Shown: positions 7,157-16,562, counted from the stretch's first letter. The stretch: DNA of 64,000 nt from Paramagnetospirillum magneticum AMB-1 (GCF_000009985.1 NC_007626.1:2969943-3033942); one strand, 5' to 3'. Numbers and translations are program-made. Notes: generated by a model from the letters alone, not told the origin.

Positions 7157-9568
7157 TCAGTGCGTCACCAAACCACCGGCTACGGGCTCGCCGTCCTTGG
7201 CAGGCTTGGCTTCGGCCACATCGGCGGGCTCCTCCCACTCGATGGCCACCGGCATGCGCACCAGCGCCCGCTGCAGCACTTCGTCAGCGGTGGAGACCGG
7301 GATGATGTCCAGCCCCTTCTTGACGTTGTCGGGGATCTCGGCCAGATCCTTCTCGTTCTCCTTGGGGATGAGAACGGTCTTGATGCCGCCGCGCAGAGCG
7401 GCCAGCAGCTTTTCCTTCAGGCCGCCGATGGGCAGCACCCGGCCGCGCAGGGTGATCTCGCCGGTCATGGCGACGTCCTTGCGCACAGGAATGCCGGTCA
7501 GCACCGAGACGATGGTGGTGCACATGGCAACACCGGCCGAAGGACCATCCTTGGGGGTGGCGCCCTCGGGAACGTGGACATGGATGTCGCGCTTCTCGAA
7601 CACCGTCGGCTTGATGCCCAGGCTGACCGAGCGCGACCGCACATAGGAGCGGGCCGCCTGCACGGATTCCTGCATCACGTCACCCAGCTTGCCGGTGTGG
7701 CTGAAGGTGCCCTTGCCCGGCATGCTGACCGCCTCGATGGTCAGCAGTTCGCCGCCCACCTCGGTCCAGGCCAGACCGGTGACCACGCCGACCATGTCCT
7801 GCTCCTCCACCTCGCCAAAGCGATAGCGGTGGATGCCGGCGTACTTTTCCAGGTTGCGCGGCGTGACGGCGACCTTGGTCTTGGAGGTCGAGACGATCTC
7901 CTTGACCGCCTTGCGGGCCAGGTTGGCCAGTTCGCGCTCCATGTTGCGCACGCCCGCCTCGCGGGTGTAGTAGCGCACGATGTGGCGCAGGGCCTCGTCG
8001 CTGATGGACCACTCGCCCTTCCTCAGACCCGCCGCCTTGATCACCTTGGGCAGCAGGTGGCGCTTGGAGATTTCCACCTTCTCGTCCTCGGTGTAGCCGG
8101 ACAGGCGGATGATCTCCATGCGGTCCAGCAGGGGCTGGGGCATGCGCATGGTGTTGGCGGTGGTGACGAACATCACGTCGGAGAGGTCATAATCCACCTC
8201 CAGGTAATGGTCGTTGAAGGTGGCGTTCTGCTCGGGGTCCAGCACTTCCAGCAGGGCCGAGGCCGGATCGCCGCGCCAGTCGGCGCCCAGCTTGTCGATC
8301 TCGTCGAGCAGGAACAGCGGGTTAGAGCTCTTGGCCTTCTTCATGCCCTGCACGATCTTGCCGGGCATGGAGCCGATATAGGTGCGGCGGTGGCCGCGCA
8401 CTTCCGACTCGTCGCGGACGCCGCCCAGGCTCATGCGCACGAAATTGCGGCCGGTGGCCTTGGCGATGGACTTGCCGAGCGAGGTCTTGCCCACGCCGGG
8501 CGGGCCGACCAGGCACAGGATGGGGCCGCGCACCTTGTCGGTGCGAATCTGCACGGCGAGATATTCAAGGATGCGTTCCTTGACCTTCTCCAGGCCGTAA
8601 TGGTCGGAATTCAGCACCGACTGGGCCAGCTTGACGTCCTTCTTGACCTTGGTGCGCTTCTTCCACGGAATGGTCAGCAGCCAGTCCAGGTAGTTGCGCA
8701 CCACGGTGGCCTCGGCCGACATGGGGCTCATGGACTTGAGCTTCTTCAGCTCGGCCAGGGCCTTCTCACGCGCCTCGACGGTCAGCTTGGTCTTGGCGAT
8801 GCGCTCTTCCAGCTCGGCGGTCTCGTCCTTGCCGTCGTCGCCCTCGCCCAGCTCCTTCTGAATGGCCTTCAGCTGCTCGTTCAGATAGTACTCGCGCTGG
8901 GTCTTTTCCATCTGCCGCTTGACGCGGTTGCGGATCTTCTTTTCCACCTGCAGGACGCCGATCTCGCCCTCCATGTAGGAATAGACCCGCTCCAGACGCT
9001 CGGACACCACCTCGACCTCGAGCAATTCCTGCTTCTCGGCGATCTTGAGGGCCAGATGGGAGGCGACGGTGTCGGCCAGCTTGGCCGAATCCTCGATCTG
9101 ATTGACCGAGACCAGGACCTCGGGGGGAATCTTCTTGTTGAGCTTGATGTACTGCTCGAACTGGCTGACCACCGAACGCGACAGCGCTTCCAGCTCCTGC
9201 TGGTCGCCTTCGCGCTCGTCCACCACCTCGGCGGTGGCCTGGAAGAAGGCCTCGTTCTCGGTGAAGCCGGTGATGCGGGCGCGCTTGCCGCCTTCGACCA
9301 GCACCTTGACGGTGCCGTCGGGCAGCTTCAGCAACTGCAGCACGGTCGACACGGTGCCGACCGAATAGATGTCATCGGTGGTGGGATCGTCCTGGGCGGC
9401 GTTTTTCTGGGCGACCAGCAGGATCTGCTTGTCTTCCCGCATCACGTCTTCCAGGGCGCGCACCGACTTTTCCCGGCCGACGAACAGCGGGACGATCATG
9501 TGGGGGAAGACGACGATGTCCCTGAGCGGAAGAACGGGAAAAACGTCGCCAGAAGGAAGATCAACCAT
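7157..9568 (-). CDS. lon: ATP-dependent protease Lon
   Basis: This 803-residue cytoplasmic AAA+ serine protease degrades misfolded and short-lived regulatory proteins. The N-terminal substrate domain covers about residues 1-200 (FPVLPLRDIVVFPHM). A charged coiled-coil follows (200-290). The ATPase has Walker A GPPGVGKTS at 355-363 and Walker B LFLLDEID near 418-425. The C-terminal protease domain has the catalytic dyad Ser677 (PKDGPSAG) and Lys718 (GGLKEK). The length is that of a full LonA. It is the fourth gene of the tig-clpP-clpX-lon-hupB cluster, and its upstream region carries a heat-shock-like promoter candidate. Confidence 0.97.
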   Translation of the reverse strand: MVDLPSGDVFPVLPLRDIVVFPHMIVPLFVGREKSVRALEDVMREDKQILLVAQKNAAQDDPTTDDIYSVGTVSTVLQLLKLPDGTVKVLVEGGKRARITGFTENEAFFQATAEVVDEREGDQQELEALSRSVVSQFEQYIKLNKKIPPEVLVSVNQIEDSAKLADTVASHLALKIAEKQELLEVEVVSERLERVYSYMEGEIGVLQVEKKIRNRVKRQMEKTQREYYLNEQLKAIQKELGEGDDGKDETAELEERIAKTKLTVEAREKALAELKKLKSMSPMSAEATVVRNYLDWLLTIPWKKRTKVKKDVKLAQSVLNSDHYGLEKVKERILEYLAVQIRTDKVRGPILCLVGPPGVGKTSLGKSIAKATGRNFVRMSLGGVRDESEVRGHRRTYIGSMPGKIVQGMKKAKSSNPLFLLDEIDKLGADWRGDPASALLEVLDPEQNATFNDHYLEVDYDLSDVMFVTTANTMRMPQPLLDRMEIIRLSGYTEDEKVEISKRHLLPKVIKAAGLRKGEWSISDEALRHIVRYYTREAGVRNMERELANLARKAVKEIVSTSKTKVAVTPRNLEKYAGIHRYRFGEVEEQDMVGVVTGLAWTEVGGELLTIEAVSMPGKGTFSHTGKLGDVMQESVQAARSYVRSRSVSLGIKPTVFEKRDIHVHVPEGATPKDGPSAGVAMCTTIVSVLTGIPVRKDVAMTGEITLRGRVLPIGGLKEKLLAALRGGIKTVLIPKENEKDLAEIPDNVKKGLDIIPVSTADEVLQRALVRMPVAIEWEEPADVAEAKPAKDGEPVAGGLVTH

Positions 9569-9639
9569 GCTGCCTCATTCACGCCGGCGGGACGCCCCAC
9601 CGGGTCGGCCCGTCTTTGTACTGTAACCCTAACAGGCTC

Positions 9640-9669
9640 TAGCTGGGGCGGACTCCGCCCCTCGTCAAG
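9640..9669 (-). promoter_or_regulatory. Candidate RpoH-type promoter of lon with a perfect palindrome in the spacer
   Basis: Read on the minus strand, CTTGACG (9663-9669) and CCCCAGCTA (9640-9648) resemble the -35 and -10 elements of sigma-32 promoters, with about 14 bases between them. The spacer is largely a 17-base perfect palindrome, GGGGCGGA-N-TCCGCCCC (9645-9661), whose end overlaps the -10 element. The sequence lies about 70 bases upstream of the lon ATG. The promoter call is inference; the palindrome is directly visible. Confidence 0.4.
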
Positions 9670-9766
9670 CCATGTCCGACGATTCTAGTGTCTTAACGGG
9701 GGGGACCGCAATGCAGATTTTGCCCCCCACGCCATGCGAACTACTAGGAATTGTAGGAAAAGCGAA

Positions 9767-9802
9767 AGGCGGACCCCGTTTCCGAAGCCCGCCCCGCCTT
9801 GT
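9767..9802 (-). terminator. Probable terminator of clpX
   Basis: On the minus strand AAGGCGGG pairs with a downstream CCGCCTT, with a GGGCTTCGG-rich loop, and is followed by TCGCTTTTCC. It starts about 20 bases past the clpX stop. The stem is about seven to eight pairs with a long loop, so this call is less certain than the hupB and clpP terminators. Confidence 0.5.
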
Positions 9803-9819
9803 CCAAGTGTCCGCGGACC

Positions 9820-11085
9820 TTAAGCGCTGGACCCCACGTCCTCGCGGCGCTCGGCGTAGATATAGAGCGGCTTGGCGCGGCCCTCGACCACTTCCTTATT
9901 GATCACCACCTCGTCCACGGCGTCGAGGCCGGGCAGGTCGAACATGGTGTCGAGCAGGATGGTCTCCATGATGGAGCGCAGGCCGCGCGCGCCGGTCTTG
10001 CGGGCGATGGCCTTCTCGGCGATAGCCTTCAGCGCGTCGTCGGAGAAGGCCAGACGGGTGTCCTCCATCTCGAACAGGCGCTGATACTGCTTCACCAGGG
10101 CGTTCTTGGGCTTGGACAGGATGTCGATCAGGGCATCCACGTCCAGATCCTCCAGCGTCGCCAGCACCGGCAGGCGGCCGACGAATTCGGGGATCAGGCC
10201 GAACTTCAGCAGGTCCTCGGGCTCGACCTCGCGCAGGATTTCACCCGTGCGGCGCTCGTCCGGGCCGCGCACATCGGCGCCAAAGCCGATGGAGGTGCCC
10301 CGGCCGCGAGAGCCGATGATCTTTTCCAGCCCGGCGAAGGCGCCGCCGCAGATGAACAGGATGTTGGTGGTATCCACCTGCAGGAATTCCTGCTGGGGAT
10401 GCTTGCGTCCGCCCTGGGGCGGCACCGAGGCGACGGTGCCTTCCATGATCTTCAGCAGGGCCTGCTGCACACCCTCGCCCGACACGTCGCGGGTGATGGA
10501 CGGGTTGTCGGACTTGCGGCTGATCTTGTCCACTTCGTCGATGTAGACGATGCCGCGCTGGGCACGTTCCACGTTGTATTCGGCAGCCTGCAGCAGCTTG
10601 AGGATGATGTTCTCCACATCCTCGCCCACATAGCCGGCCTCGGTCAGCGTGGTGGCGTCGGCCATGGTGAACGGCACGTCCAGGATGCGGGCCAGGGTCT
10701 GGGCCAGCAGGGTCTTGCCGCAGCCGGTGGGGCCGATCAGCAGGATGTTGGACTTGGCCAGTTCCACTTCGTTGTTCTTGCCGCCGTGTTGCAGGCGCTT
10801 GTAGTGGTTGTGGACGGCGACCGACAGCACCTTCTTGGCATGGCTCTGGCCGATGACATAGTCATCGAGCACCTGGCAGATGTCCTTGGGGGTCGGCACG
10901 CCATCGCGCGAACGCACCAGATGCGTCTTGTGCTCTTCGCGGATGATGTCCATGCACAGCTCGACGCATTCATCGCAAATGAACACGGTCGGCCCGGCGA
11001 TGAGCTTCCTCACCTCGTGCTGGCTCTTTCCGCAGAACGAGCAGTACAGAGTGTTCTTGGAATCGCCGCTAGTGGACTTGGTCAT
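9820..11085 (-). CDS. clpX: ATP-dependent Clp protease ATP-binding subunit ClpX
   Basis: This 421-residue AAA+ unfoldase recognises tagged substrates and feeds them to ClpP. The N-terminal zinc-binding domain has cysteines 15, 18, 37 and 40 (CSFC and CDEC). Walker A is GPTGCGKT at 118-125, Walker B IVYIDEVDKI follows, and the ClpP-contacting IGF-type loop reads LKFGLIPEF, close to the usual sequence. It lies 158 bases downstream of clpP with a strong terminator between them, so it probably has its own promoter. Confidence 0.97.
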   Translation of the reverse strand: MTKSTSGDSKNTLYCSFCGKSQHEVRKLIAGPTVFICDECVELCMDIIREEHKTHLVRSRDGVPTPKDICQVLDDYVIGQSHAKKVLSVAVHNHYKRLQHGGKNNEVELAKSNILLIGPTGCGKTLLAQTLARILDVPFTMADATTLTEAGYVGEDVENIILKLLQAAEYNVERAQRGIVYIDEVDKISRKSDNPSITRDVSGEGVQQALLKIMEGTVASVPPQGGRKHPQQEFLQVDTTNILFICGGAFAGLEKIIGSRGRGTSIGFGADVRGPDERRTGEILREVEPEDLLKFGLIPEFVGRLPVLATLEDLDVDALIDILSKPKNALVKQYQRLFEMEDTRLAFSDDALKAIAEKAIARKTGARGLRSIMETILLDTMFDLPGLDAVDEVVINKEVVEGRAKPLYIYAERREDVGSSA

Positions 11086-11183
11086 CGAAACTCCATTGGA
11101 TCAGGGGGCCGCACCGCACCCGCGAAATCATGTTAGACACAGCCCGCCACGCCAGACAACGACAATTCTGTCATGACCGCACA

Positions 11184-11227
11184 AGGAAACGGCCGGGCAA
11201 GTCCCCTTGGGGGGACCGGCCCGGCCG
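11184..11227 (-). terminator. Rho-independent terminator of clpP
   Basis: On the minus strand the arms CGGCCGGGC and GCCCGGCCG (nine pairs) enclose an inner GTCCCC/GGGGAC stem with a CCAA loop, separated by a two-base mismatch. A T-rich TTTCCTT follows. It begins 17 bases after the clpP stop codon and separates clpP from clpX. Confidence 0.85.
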
Positions 11228-11243
11228 CGGAAACCGATCAGGC

Positions 11244-11885
11244 TCAGGAGGCGGAATCGTCCTCGACGGCGGGACGCTTGTTCACAACCTCGTCGATCAG
11301 GCCGAATTCCTTGGCTTCATCGGCGGTCATGAACTTGTCGCGCTCCATCACCTTTTCGATCACATCCAGCGGCTGGCCGGTGTGCTCCACGTAGATATTG
11401 TTGAGCCGGGCGCGCAGCGCAAGGATCTCGCGGGCCTGGATTTCGATATCCGTGGCCTGCCCCTGGGCCCCGCCCGAGGGCTGGTGCACCATGATGCGGG
11501 AATTGGGCAGCGAAAAGCGCTTGCCCTTCTCGCCGGCGGTCATCAGCAGCGAGCCCATGGACGCCGCCTGGCCGATGCACACGGTGGAGACCTTGGGGCG
11601 GATGTACTGCATGGTGTCGTAGATGGCCAGACCCGAGGTCACCACGCCGCCCGGCGAATTGATGTAGAAGGCGATGTCCTTGCTGGGATTCTCGGATTCC
11701 AGGAACAACAGCTGGGCGCAGATCAGGCTGGCGACTTCGTCATAGACCTGTCCGGTGAGGAAGATGATCCGCTCCTTCAGCAGGCGCGAATAGATGTCGT
11801 AGGACCGCTCGCCCCGGTTGGTCTGCTCGACCACCATGGGAACCAGGGTGTTCATGTAGAGGTCGATCGGGTCTCTTTCGCGCAT
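11244..11885 (-). CDS. clpP: ATP-dependent Clp protease proteolytic subunit ClpP
   Basis: This 213-residue serine protease forms the 14-mer chamber that degrades substrates delivered by ClpX or ClpA. The catalytic triad is visible as Ser109 (GQAASMGS), His134 (IMVHQP) and Asp183 (MERDKF). The N-terminal axial loop segment is [25 protein letters not shown]. The start at 11885 follows a GGAC Shine-Dalgarno; a longer in-frame reading reaches back into tig and is not credible. A strong hairpin lies between it and tig. Confidence 0.96.
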
Positions 11886-11938
11886 GTTCCGTCCTTTGGC
11901 AATGGCAACGGCGGGGGCGGACGCCGAAGATGTTGACC

Positions 11939-11971
11939 GCCCGCGACATTCATATGGTGAATGTCGCGGGC
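11939..11971. repeat. Perfect 14-base-pair hairpin between tig and clpP
   Basis: GCCCGCGACATTCA (11939-11952) and TGAATGTCGCGGGC (11958-11971) are exact reverse complements around a five-base loop. It starts 20 bases past the tig stop and ends about 54 bases before clpP. On the minus strand it is not followed by a T-run, so termination, RNA protection or attenuation are all possible. Confidence 0.7.
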
Positions 11972-11991
11972 TTTGCACATGAAACCGGGAC

Positions 11992-13380
11992 CTATTCGGC
12001 CGCCTTCTTCTTGGCGGCGGCCTTCTTCTTCGGCTTGGCCGGGGCGGCCTCGCCGTCGGCGGAAGCCTCGTCGGGGTCCTTGCGCAGGTCCTCGACCGAC
12101 ACTTCCTTGTCGGTGATCTTGGCCAGCTCCAGGATGAAATCGACCACCTTCTCCTCGTAGAGGGGAGCACGCAGCGATTCCAGGGCTTCCTGGTTCTTCT
12201 GGTAGTACTGCAGCACCAGATGTTCCTGGCCGGGGTAACGGCGGGCTTCCATCATGATGCCGCGGTTCAGGTCTTCCTGGGTCACGTTGATCTCGTTGAC
12301 CCGGCCCACATCGGCCAGCAGCAGGCCCAGGCGCACGCGGCGCTCGGCCAGGGCGCGATAGTCGGCCTTCAGCTCGTCCTCGGACTTGGCGGCGTCGGCG
12401 GGGTCCTGGCGGCCGGCTTCCTTGTCGGCCTCCACCTGCTTCCAGATGGCCTCGAACTCGCCTTCCAGCATGCTGGGGGGAACCGGGAAGTCATGACCGT
12501 CCGAAAGCGCATCCAGCAGGGCGCGCTTGAGCTTCATGCGCGACACGCCGTCCAGCTCGCGCGAGATTTCGTCGCGGATGGCGGTCTTGAGCGCGTCCAG
12601 ATTCTCGAGGCCGACCGACTTGGCCAGTTCGTCGTCCACGGCGGCGGCCTTGGGGGCGCGCACTTCCTTGACCTTGACCTCGAACAGGGCGGGCTTGCCG
12701 GCCAGGGTCTCATTGCCGTAACCCTCGGGGAAGGTCACGTTCACTTCCACGTCGGACTCGGCCTTCTTGCCGACCAGTTGGTCTTCGAAGCCGGGGATGA
12801 AGGTGTTGGAGCCCAGCTTCAGCGAGTAGCCCTCGGCGGTGCCGCCGGGGAAGGCCACGCCGTCAACCTTGCCCACGAAGTCGATGACGACCACGTCGCC
12901 GGACTTGGAGGCGCGCTTGACCGGCTCGGAGGTCTCGTTGCGCTCGGCGATCTTGGCCAGGGCGTCGTCCACCTCGGCATCCGGCACCACGGCCTTATCG
13001 CGCACCAGGTTGATGGTGCCGAAATCCATGGTCTTGATCTCGGGCAGCACTTCCACCGCCACGGTGAACTCCAGGTCCGAGTTTTCCTCGTACTTGGTGA
13101 TCTCGATCTTGGGCTGCATGGCCGGACGCAGGCCGCCATCGGTGATGGCCTTGCCGGCGCCGTCGTTGACGGCGTTTTCCAGAATCTCGCCCATCACCGC
13201 GCCGCCGTACTTCTTGCGCACGATGGTCATGGGCACCTTGCCGGGGCGGAAGCCGGGCATGGCCACGGTGCGGGCGATCTCCGCCAGCTTGTCCTGCATC
13301 CGGGTTTCCAGCTGCTGGGCGGGAACGACGACCTTGAATTCGCGCTTCAGGCCTTCGGCATTGATCTCGGTTACCTGCAT
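11992..13380 (-). CDS. tig: Trigger factor (ribosome-associated chaperone, PPIase)
   Basis: This 462-residue chaperone binds the ribosome exit tunnel and shields nascent chains. The N-terminal ribosome-binding domain has GFRPGKVP (residues 43-50), equivalent to the GFRxGKVP signature. The FKBP-like domain follows (around 150-250, [12 protein letters not shown] and [13 protein letters not shown]), then the helical C-terminal arms. The extreme C-terminus is an alanine/lysine/proline-rich tail with KKK clusters, an extension common in alphaproteobacteria. The ATG at 13380 was chosen; the frame continues upstream only through tRNA-Leu. Confidence 0.96.
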
Positions 13381-13467
13381 CAGTCTATCGCCAATCGAAT
13401 CGAGTGAGTTGAAATCACGGCTCCCGCCGGTCGGCATACGCCAGACTCCAGGGCCGGCGGTGATGGC

Positions 13468-13552
13468 TGGTGCGGGCGAAGGGACTTGAACCCCCATGGC
13501 TTGCGCCGCTGGAACCTAAATCCAGTGTGTCTACCAATTCCACCACGCCCGC
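13468..13552 (-). tRNA. tRNA-Leu (TAG anticodon)
   Basis: This is an 85-base class II tRNA on the minus strand: acceptor GCGGGCG pairing with CGCCCGC, a D-arm with TGGTAGACA, anticodon stem CTGGA/TCCAG with loop TTTAGGT (anticodon TAG), a long variable arm, T-loop GGTTCAAGTCC, discriminator A and encoded CCA. It lies 87 bases upstream of tig. Confidence 0.95.
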
Positions 13553-13798
13553 ATGGACCGTGCACGCCGGCGAACCCACGCGCGCAAAGCTGCGCACCCT
13601 GGGGCCGCCCCGTCGGGAGGGTCCTGTCTATAGCATGTTCGTTTCCAGGGAAACAGGGAAAAGCCGCATGCGGGCACGCCACGCCCCGCCGCCCCGAGAT
13701 TTCCGGGAAAGCACGCCTGGAAATCATATTTTCAGGTTTGAAACAGTTCCGGCGCAGGCCCATACTCCTCGGCCACAGGTTCATAGCAGGGTGACAAA

Positions 13799-15130
13799 AT
13801 GGAACTCGACCGCGCCTCCAACATCGCCTTCCTTCAGATCGATGAAGACACCAAACGCGCGCTGCGGGAGTTCCGGGATATACTCGCCCGCCATATTGAC
13901 GGGGTGCTCGATACCTTCTACCGCCATGTAAGCAATAATCCGGCGACTGCAAAGATGTTCGCCAGTCCCGAGCGCATGGCCCATGCGCGCTCCATGCAGA
14001 AGAAGCATTGGATGGAAAGCGTGTTCCTCGGCCAGTTCGACGACCGCTACTTCGCCCAGGTCACCGAGATCGGCAAGGTTCACCAGCGCATCGGCCTCGA
14101 GCCCAAGTGGTACACCGCCGGCTATTGCTTCGTGCTGAACATGGTGACCGGCGTGGCGGTGGAGCACTACCGCAAGGACCCCCGCCGCCTGGTCCAGGTG
14201 CTGAGCGCCGTCAACAAGGCCGCCTTCCTGGACATGGACCTGGCCACCTCGGTCTATATCGAGACCAACACCGCCGCCATCATCGCCCGCGAACTGGGCG
14301 CCAAGGCCGACGTCTTCGAGCAGGAGGTCAAGGGGCTGGTCGCTTCGGTGGCGGCATCGGCCGGCCAGATGGAATCCACCGCCCAGACCATGACCGCCAC
14401 CGCAGAGGAAACCTCGCGCCAGTCCACCACCGTGGCGGCGGCGGCCGAGGAGGCCACCGTCAACATTCAGACCGTGGCGGCGGCGGCGGAGGAACTGTCC
14501 TCCTCCATCACCGAAATCAGCCGTCAAGTGTCCCATTCGGCGCAGATCGCCGCCGGCGCCATGGTCGAGGCCGACCGCACCAACCAGATGGTGCAAAGCC
14601 TCGCCGAAGCCGCCAGCAAGATCGGTCAGGTGGTCAAACTGATCAACGACATCGCGTCGCAGACCAACCTGCTGGCGCTCAACGCCACCATCGAGGCGGC
14701 CCGCGCCGGCGATGCCGGCAAGGGCTTCGCCGTGGTGGCCAACGAGGTCAAGAGCCTGGCCAACCAGACCGGCAAGGCCACCGAGGAAATCGCGGCCCAG
14801 ATCTCCGCCGTTCAGTCGGCCACCCGCGACGCGGTGACCGCCATCGGCGGCATCGCCACCACCATCGGCCAGATCAACCAGATTTCCAGCTCCATCGCCG
14901 CCGCGGTCGAGGAACAGGGCGCCGCCACCGGCGAAATCGCCCGCAACGTCCAGCAGGCGGCCCAGGGCACCTCGGAAGTGACCGAGACCATCACCCGCGT
15001 CAATGCCGCCGCCGCCGAAACCGGCACCGCCGCCCGCCAGGTTCTGGACGCCGCCTCCACCCTGTCGCGCGACTCCAACCAGCTGGAAACCCAGGTAGAC
15101 CGCTTCGTCTCGCAGATCCGCGCCGGCTGA
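13799..15130 (+). CDS. Globin-coupled chemotaxis transducer (HemAT-like)
   Basis: This 443-residue soluble chemoreceptor has no transmembrane helix, so it should sense inside the cell. Residues 10-155 form a sensor-globin domain with the family motif GKVHQRIGLEPKWYTAGY; His95 is the expected proximal haem ligand. There is no HAMP. The signalling domain follows directly, with the conserved tip (DIASQTNLLALNATIEAAR, GKGFAVVANEVK) near residues 282-320. By family knowledge it is an oxygen or other gas sensor for aerotaxis, fitting a microaerophile. It is monocistronic and its start is the only good one. Confidence 0.92.
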   Translation: MELDRASNIAFLQIDEDTKRALREFRDILARHIDGVLDTFYRHVSNNPATAKMFASPERMAHARSMQKKHWMESVFLGQFDDRYFAQVTEIGKVHQRIGLEPKWYTAGYCFVLNMVTGVAVEHYRKDPRRLVQVLSAVNKAAFLDMDLATSVYIETNTAAIIARELGAKADVFEQEVKGLVASVAASAGQMESTAQTMTATAEETSRQSTTVAAAAEEATVNIQTVAAAAEELSSSITEISRQVSHSAQIAAGAMVEADRTNQMVQSLAEAASKIGQVVKLINDIASQTNLLALNATIEAARAGDAGKGFAVVANEVKSLANQTGKATEEIAAQISAVQSATRDAVTAIGGIATTIGQINQISSSIAAAVEEQGAATGEIARNVQQAAQGTSEVTETITRVNAAAAETGTAARQVLDAASTLSRDSNQLETQVDRFVSQIRAG

Positions 15131-15153
15131 GCTTTCAACGTCCGGGCCGCATC

Positions 15154-15168
15154 CTGACACTTGCTGAC
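15154..15168 (+). promoter_or_regulatory. Direct repeat before the WYL-GST gene, likely operator
   Basis: CTGACA (15154) and CTGAC (15164) repeat exactly ten bases apart just upstream of the regulator start. The same arrangement recurs at 15861-15877 in front of the GST segment. I infer autoregulation by the WYL protein. Confidence 0.45.
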
Positions 15169-15191
15169 GGGACATGGTCTATGGTGTTCCC

Positions 15192-16562
15192 ATGTCGCGC
15201 ACCGATCGCCTGTTCGGCCTTCTGCAATCCCTGCGGCGCCACCGGCGGCCGGTGAGCGGGGCGGATCTTGCCGCCGAAGCCGGCATTTCCCTGCGCACCC
15301 TTTACCGGGACGTGGCCACGCTCCAGGGTTTGGGCGCGGAAATCGACGGCGAGCCCGGCCTCGGCTATGTGCTGAAGCCCGGCTTTCTGATGCCGCCGCT
15401 GATGTTTTCCGATGAGGAAATCCAGGCCCTGGCCCTGGGGGCGCGCTGGGTGGCGCGCCGCACCGACGCCGACCTCGCCCGAGCAGCCCGCAACGCCATG
15501 GCGAAAATCGCTTCGGTCGTCCCGCCGGATCTGCATCGCAAGCTGGACGACGACGCCCTGATCATCGGCCCGGGCTGGGAAAAGCCCCAGGCGGTCGGGC
15601 TTGATACGCTTCGGCAGGCCCTGAACCACGAGCGCAAGCTGGCGCTGTCCTACCGCGATGAAAAAGGGGTACGGACCGAACGGGTGGTCTGGCCGGTGGT
15701 CCTGGGCTTTTTCGAAACGACCCGCGTCCTGGCGGCATGGTGCGAGCTCCGCGGCGGCTTTCGCCACTTCCGCACCGACCGCATTGAGGCGGCGGAGCTT
15801 CTGTCCTACCGCCCGCCCCGTCCCCGTCGCTCCCTGATGGCCGAATGGCGCAAAACCATGCTGACAGAAACTGACAGCAGCAGGGCCTACAAATCCTCTC
15901 CGCCGAAACCGCGCACGGAGACACCCATGAGCAAAGACCTGATTTTCTATACCCACCCGCAATCTCGCGGCAACATCGTGCACTGGATGCTGGAAGAGAT
16001 CGGCGGCCCCTACCGTATCGAGGTCAAGGAATACGGCACCACCATGAAGGCGCCCGACTACCTGGCCATCAATCCCATGGGCAAGGTGCCGGCCATTCGC
16101 CACGGCGACACCGTGGTGACGGAATCCGCCGCCATCGTCGCCTATCTGGCCGATGCCTTCCCCGAGGCGGGACTGGCCCCGCCCTTGGCGGAGAGAGGCG
16201 AGTATTACCGCTGGCTGTTCTTCACCGCGGGCTGCGGCGAGCCGGCCATCAGCAATCATTCCGTCGGCTGGGACCCGACCACGCCGGACTTGCAGGGACG
16301 CTTCGGCTACGGCTCGTTCCCGCTGGTCATGGACACCCTGTCCCAGGCGGTCCGGGGCAAGCGCTTCGTCGCCGGCGACCGCTTCAGCGCCGCCGATGTC
16401 TACCTGGGCAGCCTGCTGCACTGGGCCATGCGGTTCGGAATCATCGACCGGCGGCCCGAGTTCGAGACCTATTGCGAAGGCCTGATCAGCCGCCCGGCGG
16501 CGTTGCGAGCCCGGGAGCAGGCGGAAAAGCTCGCCAGCCAGCATGCCTGGACCACAAGCTGA
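15192..16562 (+). CDS. HTH-WYL (YafY-type) transcriptional regulator fused in frame to a glutathione S-transferase
   Basis: One uninterrupted reading frame of 456 codons encodes two parts. Residues 1-235 match the YafY family: a winged helix-turn-helix at the start (MSRTDRLFGLLQ, GISLRTLYRDVATL) and a WYL ligand-binding domain. From residue 246 (MSKDLIFYTHPQSRG) there is a complete GST with a thioredoxin-like N-domain and a helical C-domain (AGDRFSAADVYLG). The GST ATG at 15927 has its own GGAG seven bases upstream and a repeat of the upstream operator motif lies in the linker. GST may therefore also be made separately, and the fusion may be no more than a missing stop codon. The start at 15192 is preferred over 15174. 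Confidence 0.85.
   Translation: MSRTDRLFGLLQSLRRHRRPVSGADLAAEAGISLRTLYRDVATLQGLGAEIDGEPGLGYVLKPGFLMPPLMFSDEEIQALALGARWVARRTDADLARAARNAMAKIASVVPPDLHRKLDDDALIIGPGWEKPQAVGLDTLRQALNHERKLALSYRDEKGVRTERVVWPVVLGFFETTRVLAAWCELRGGFRHFRTDRIEAAELLSYRPPRPRRSLMAEWRKTMLTETDSSRAYKSSPPKPRTETPMSKDLIFYTHPQSRGNIVHWMLEEIGGPYRIEVKEYGTTMKAPDYLAINPMGKVPAIRHGDTVVTESAAIVAYLADAFPEAGLAPPLAERGEYYRWLFFTAGCGEPAISNHSVGWDPTTPDLQGRFGYGSFPLVMDTLSQAVRGKRFVAGDRFSAADVYLGSLLHWAMRFGIIDRRPEFETYCEGLISRPAALRAREQAEKLASQHAWTTS
15861..15877 (+). promoter_or_regulatory. Second copy of the CTGACAG direct repeat, inside the regulator-GST linker
   Basis: CTGACAG at 15861 and again at 15871, ten bases apart, lies 50 bases upstream of the GST start codon at 15927. 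It matches the repeat at 15154-15168 and suggests an internal promoter controlled by the WYL regulator. Confidence 0.45.

Noticed and set aside
11992..13497. Longer trigger factor running back through tRNA-Leu
   Set aside because: The extra N-terminal codons are the tRNA read as protein. The start at 13380 gives the normal N-terminus.
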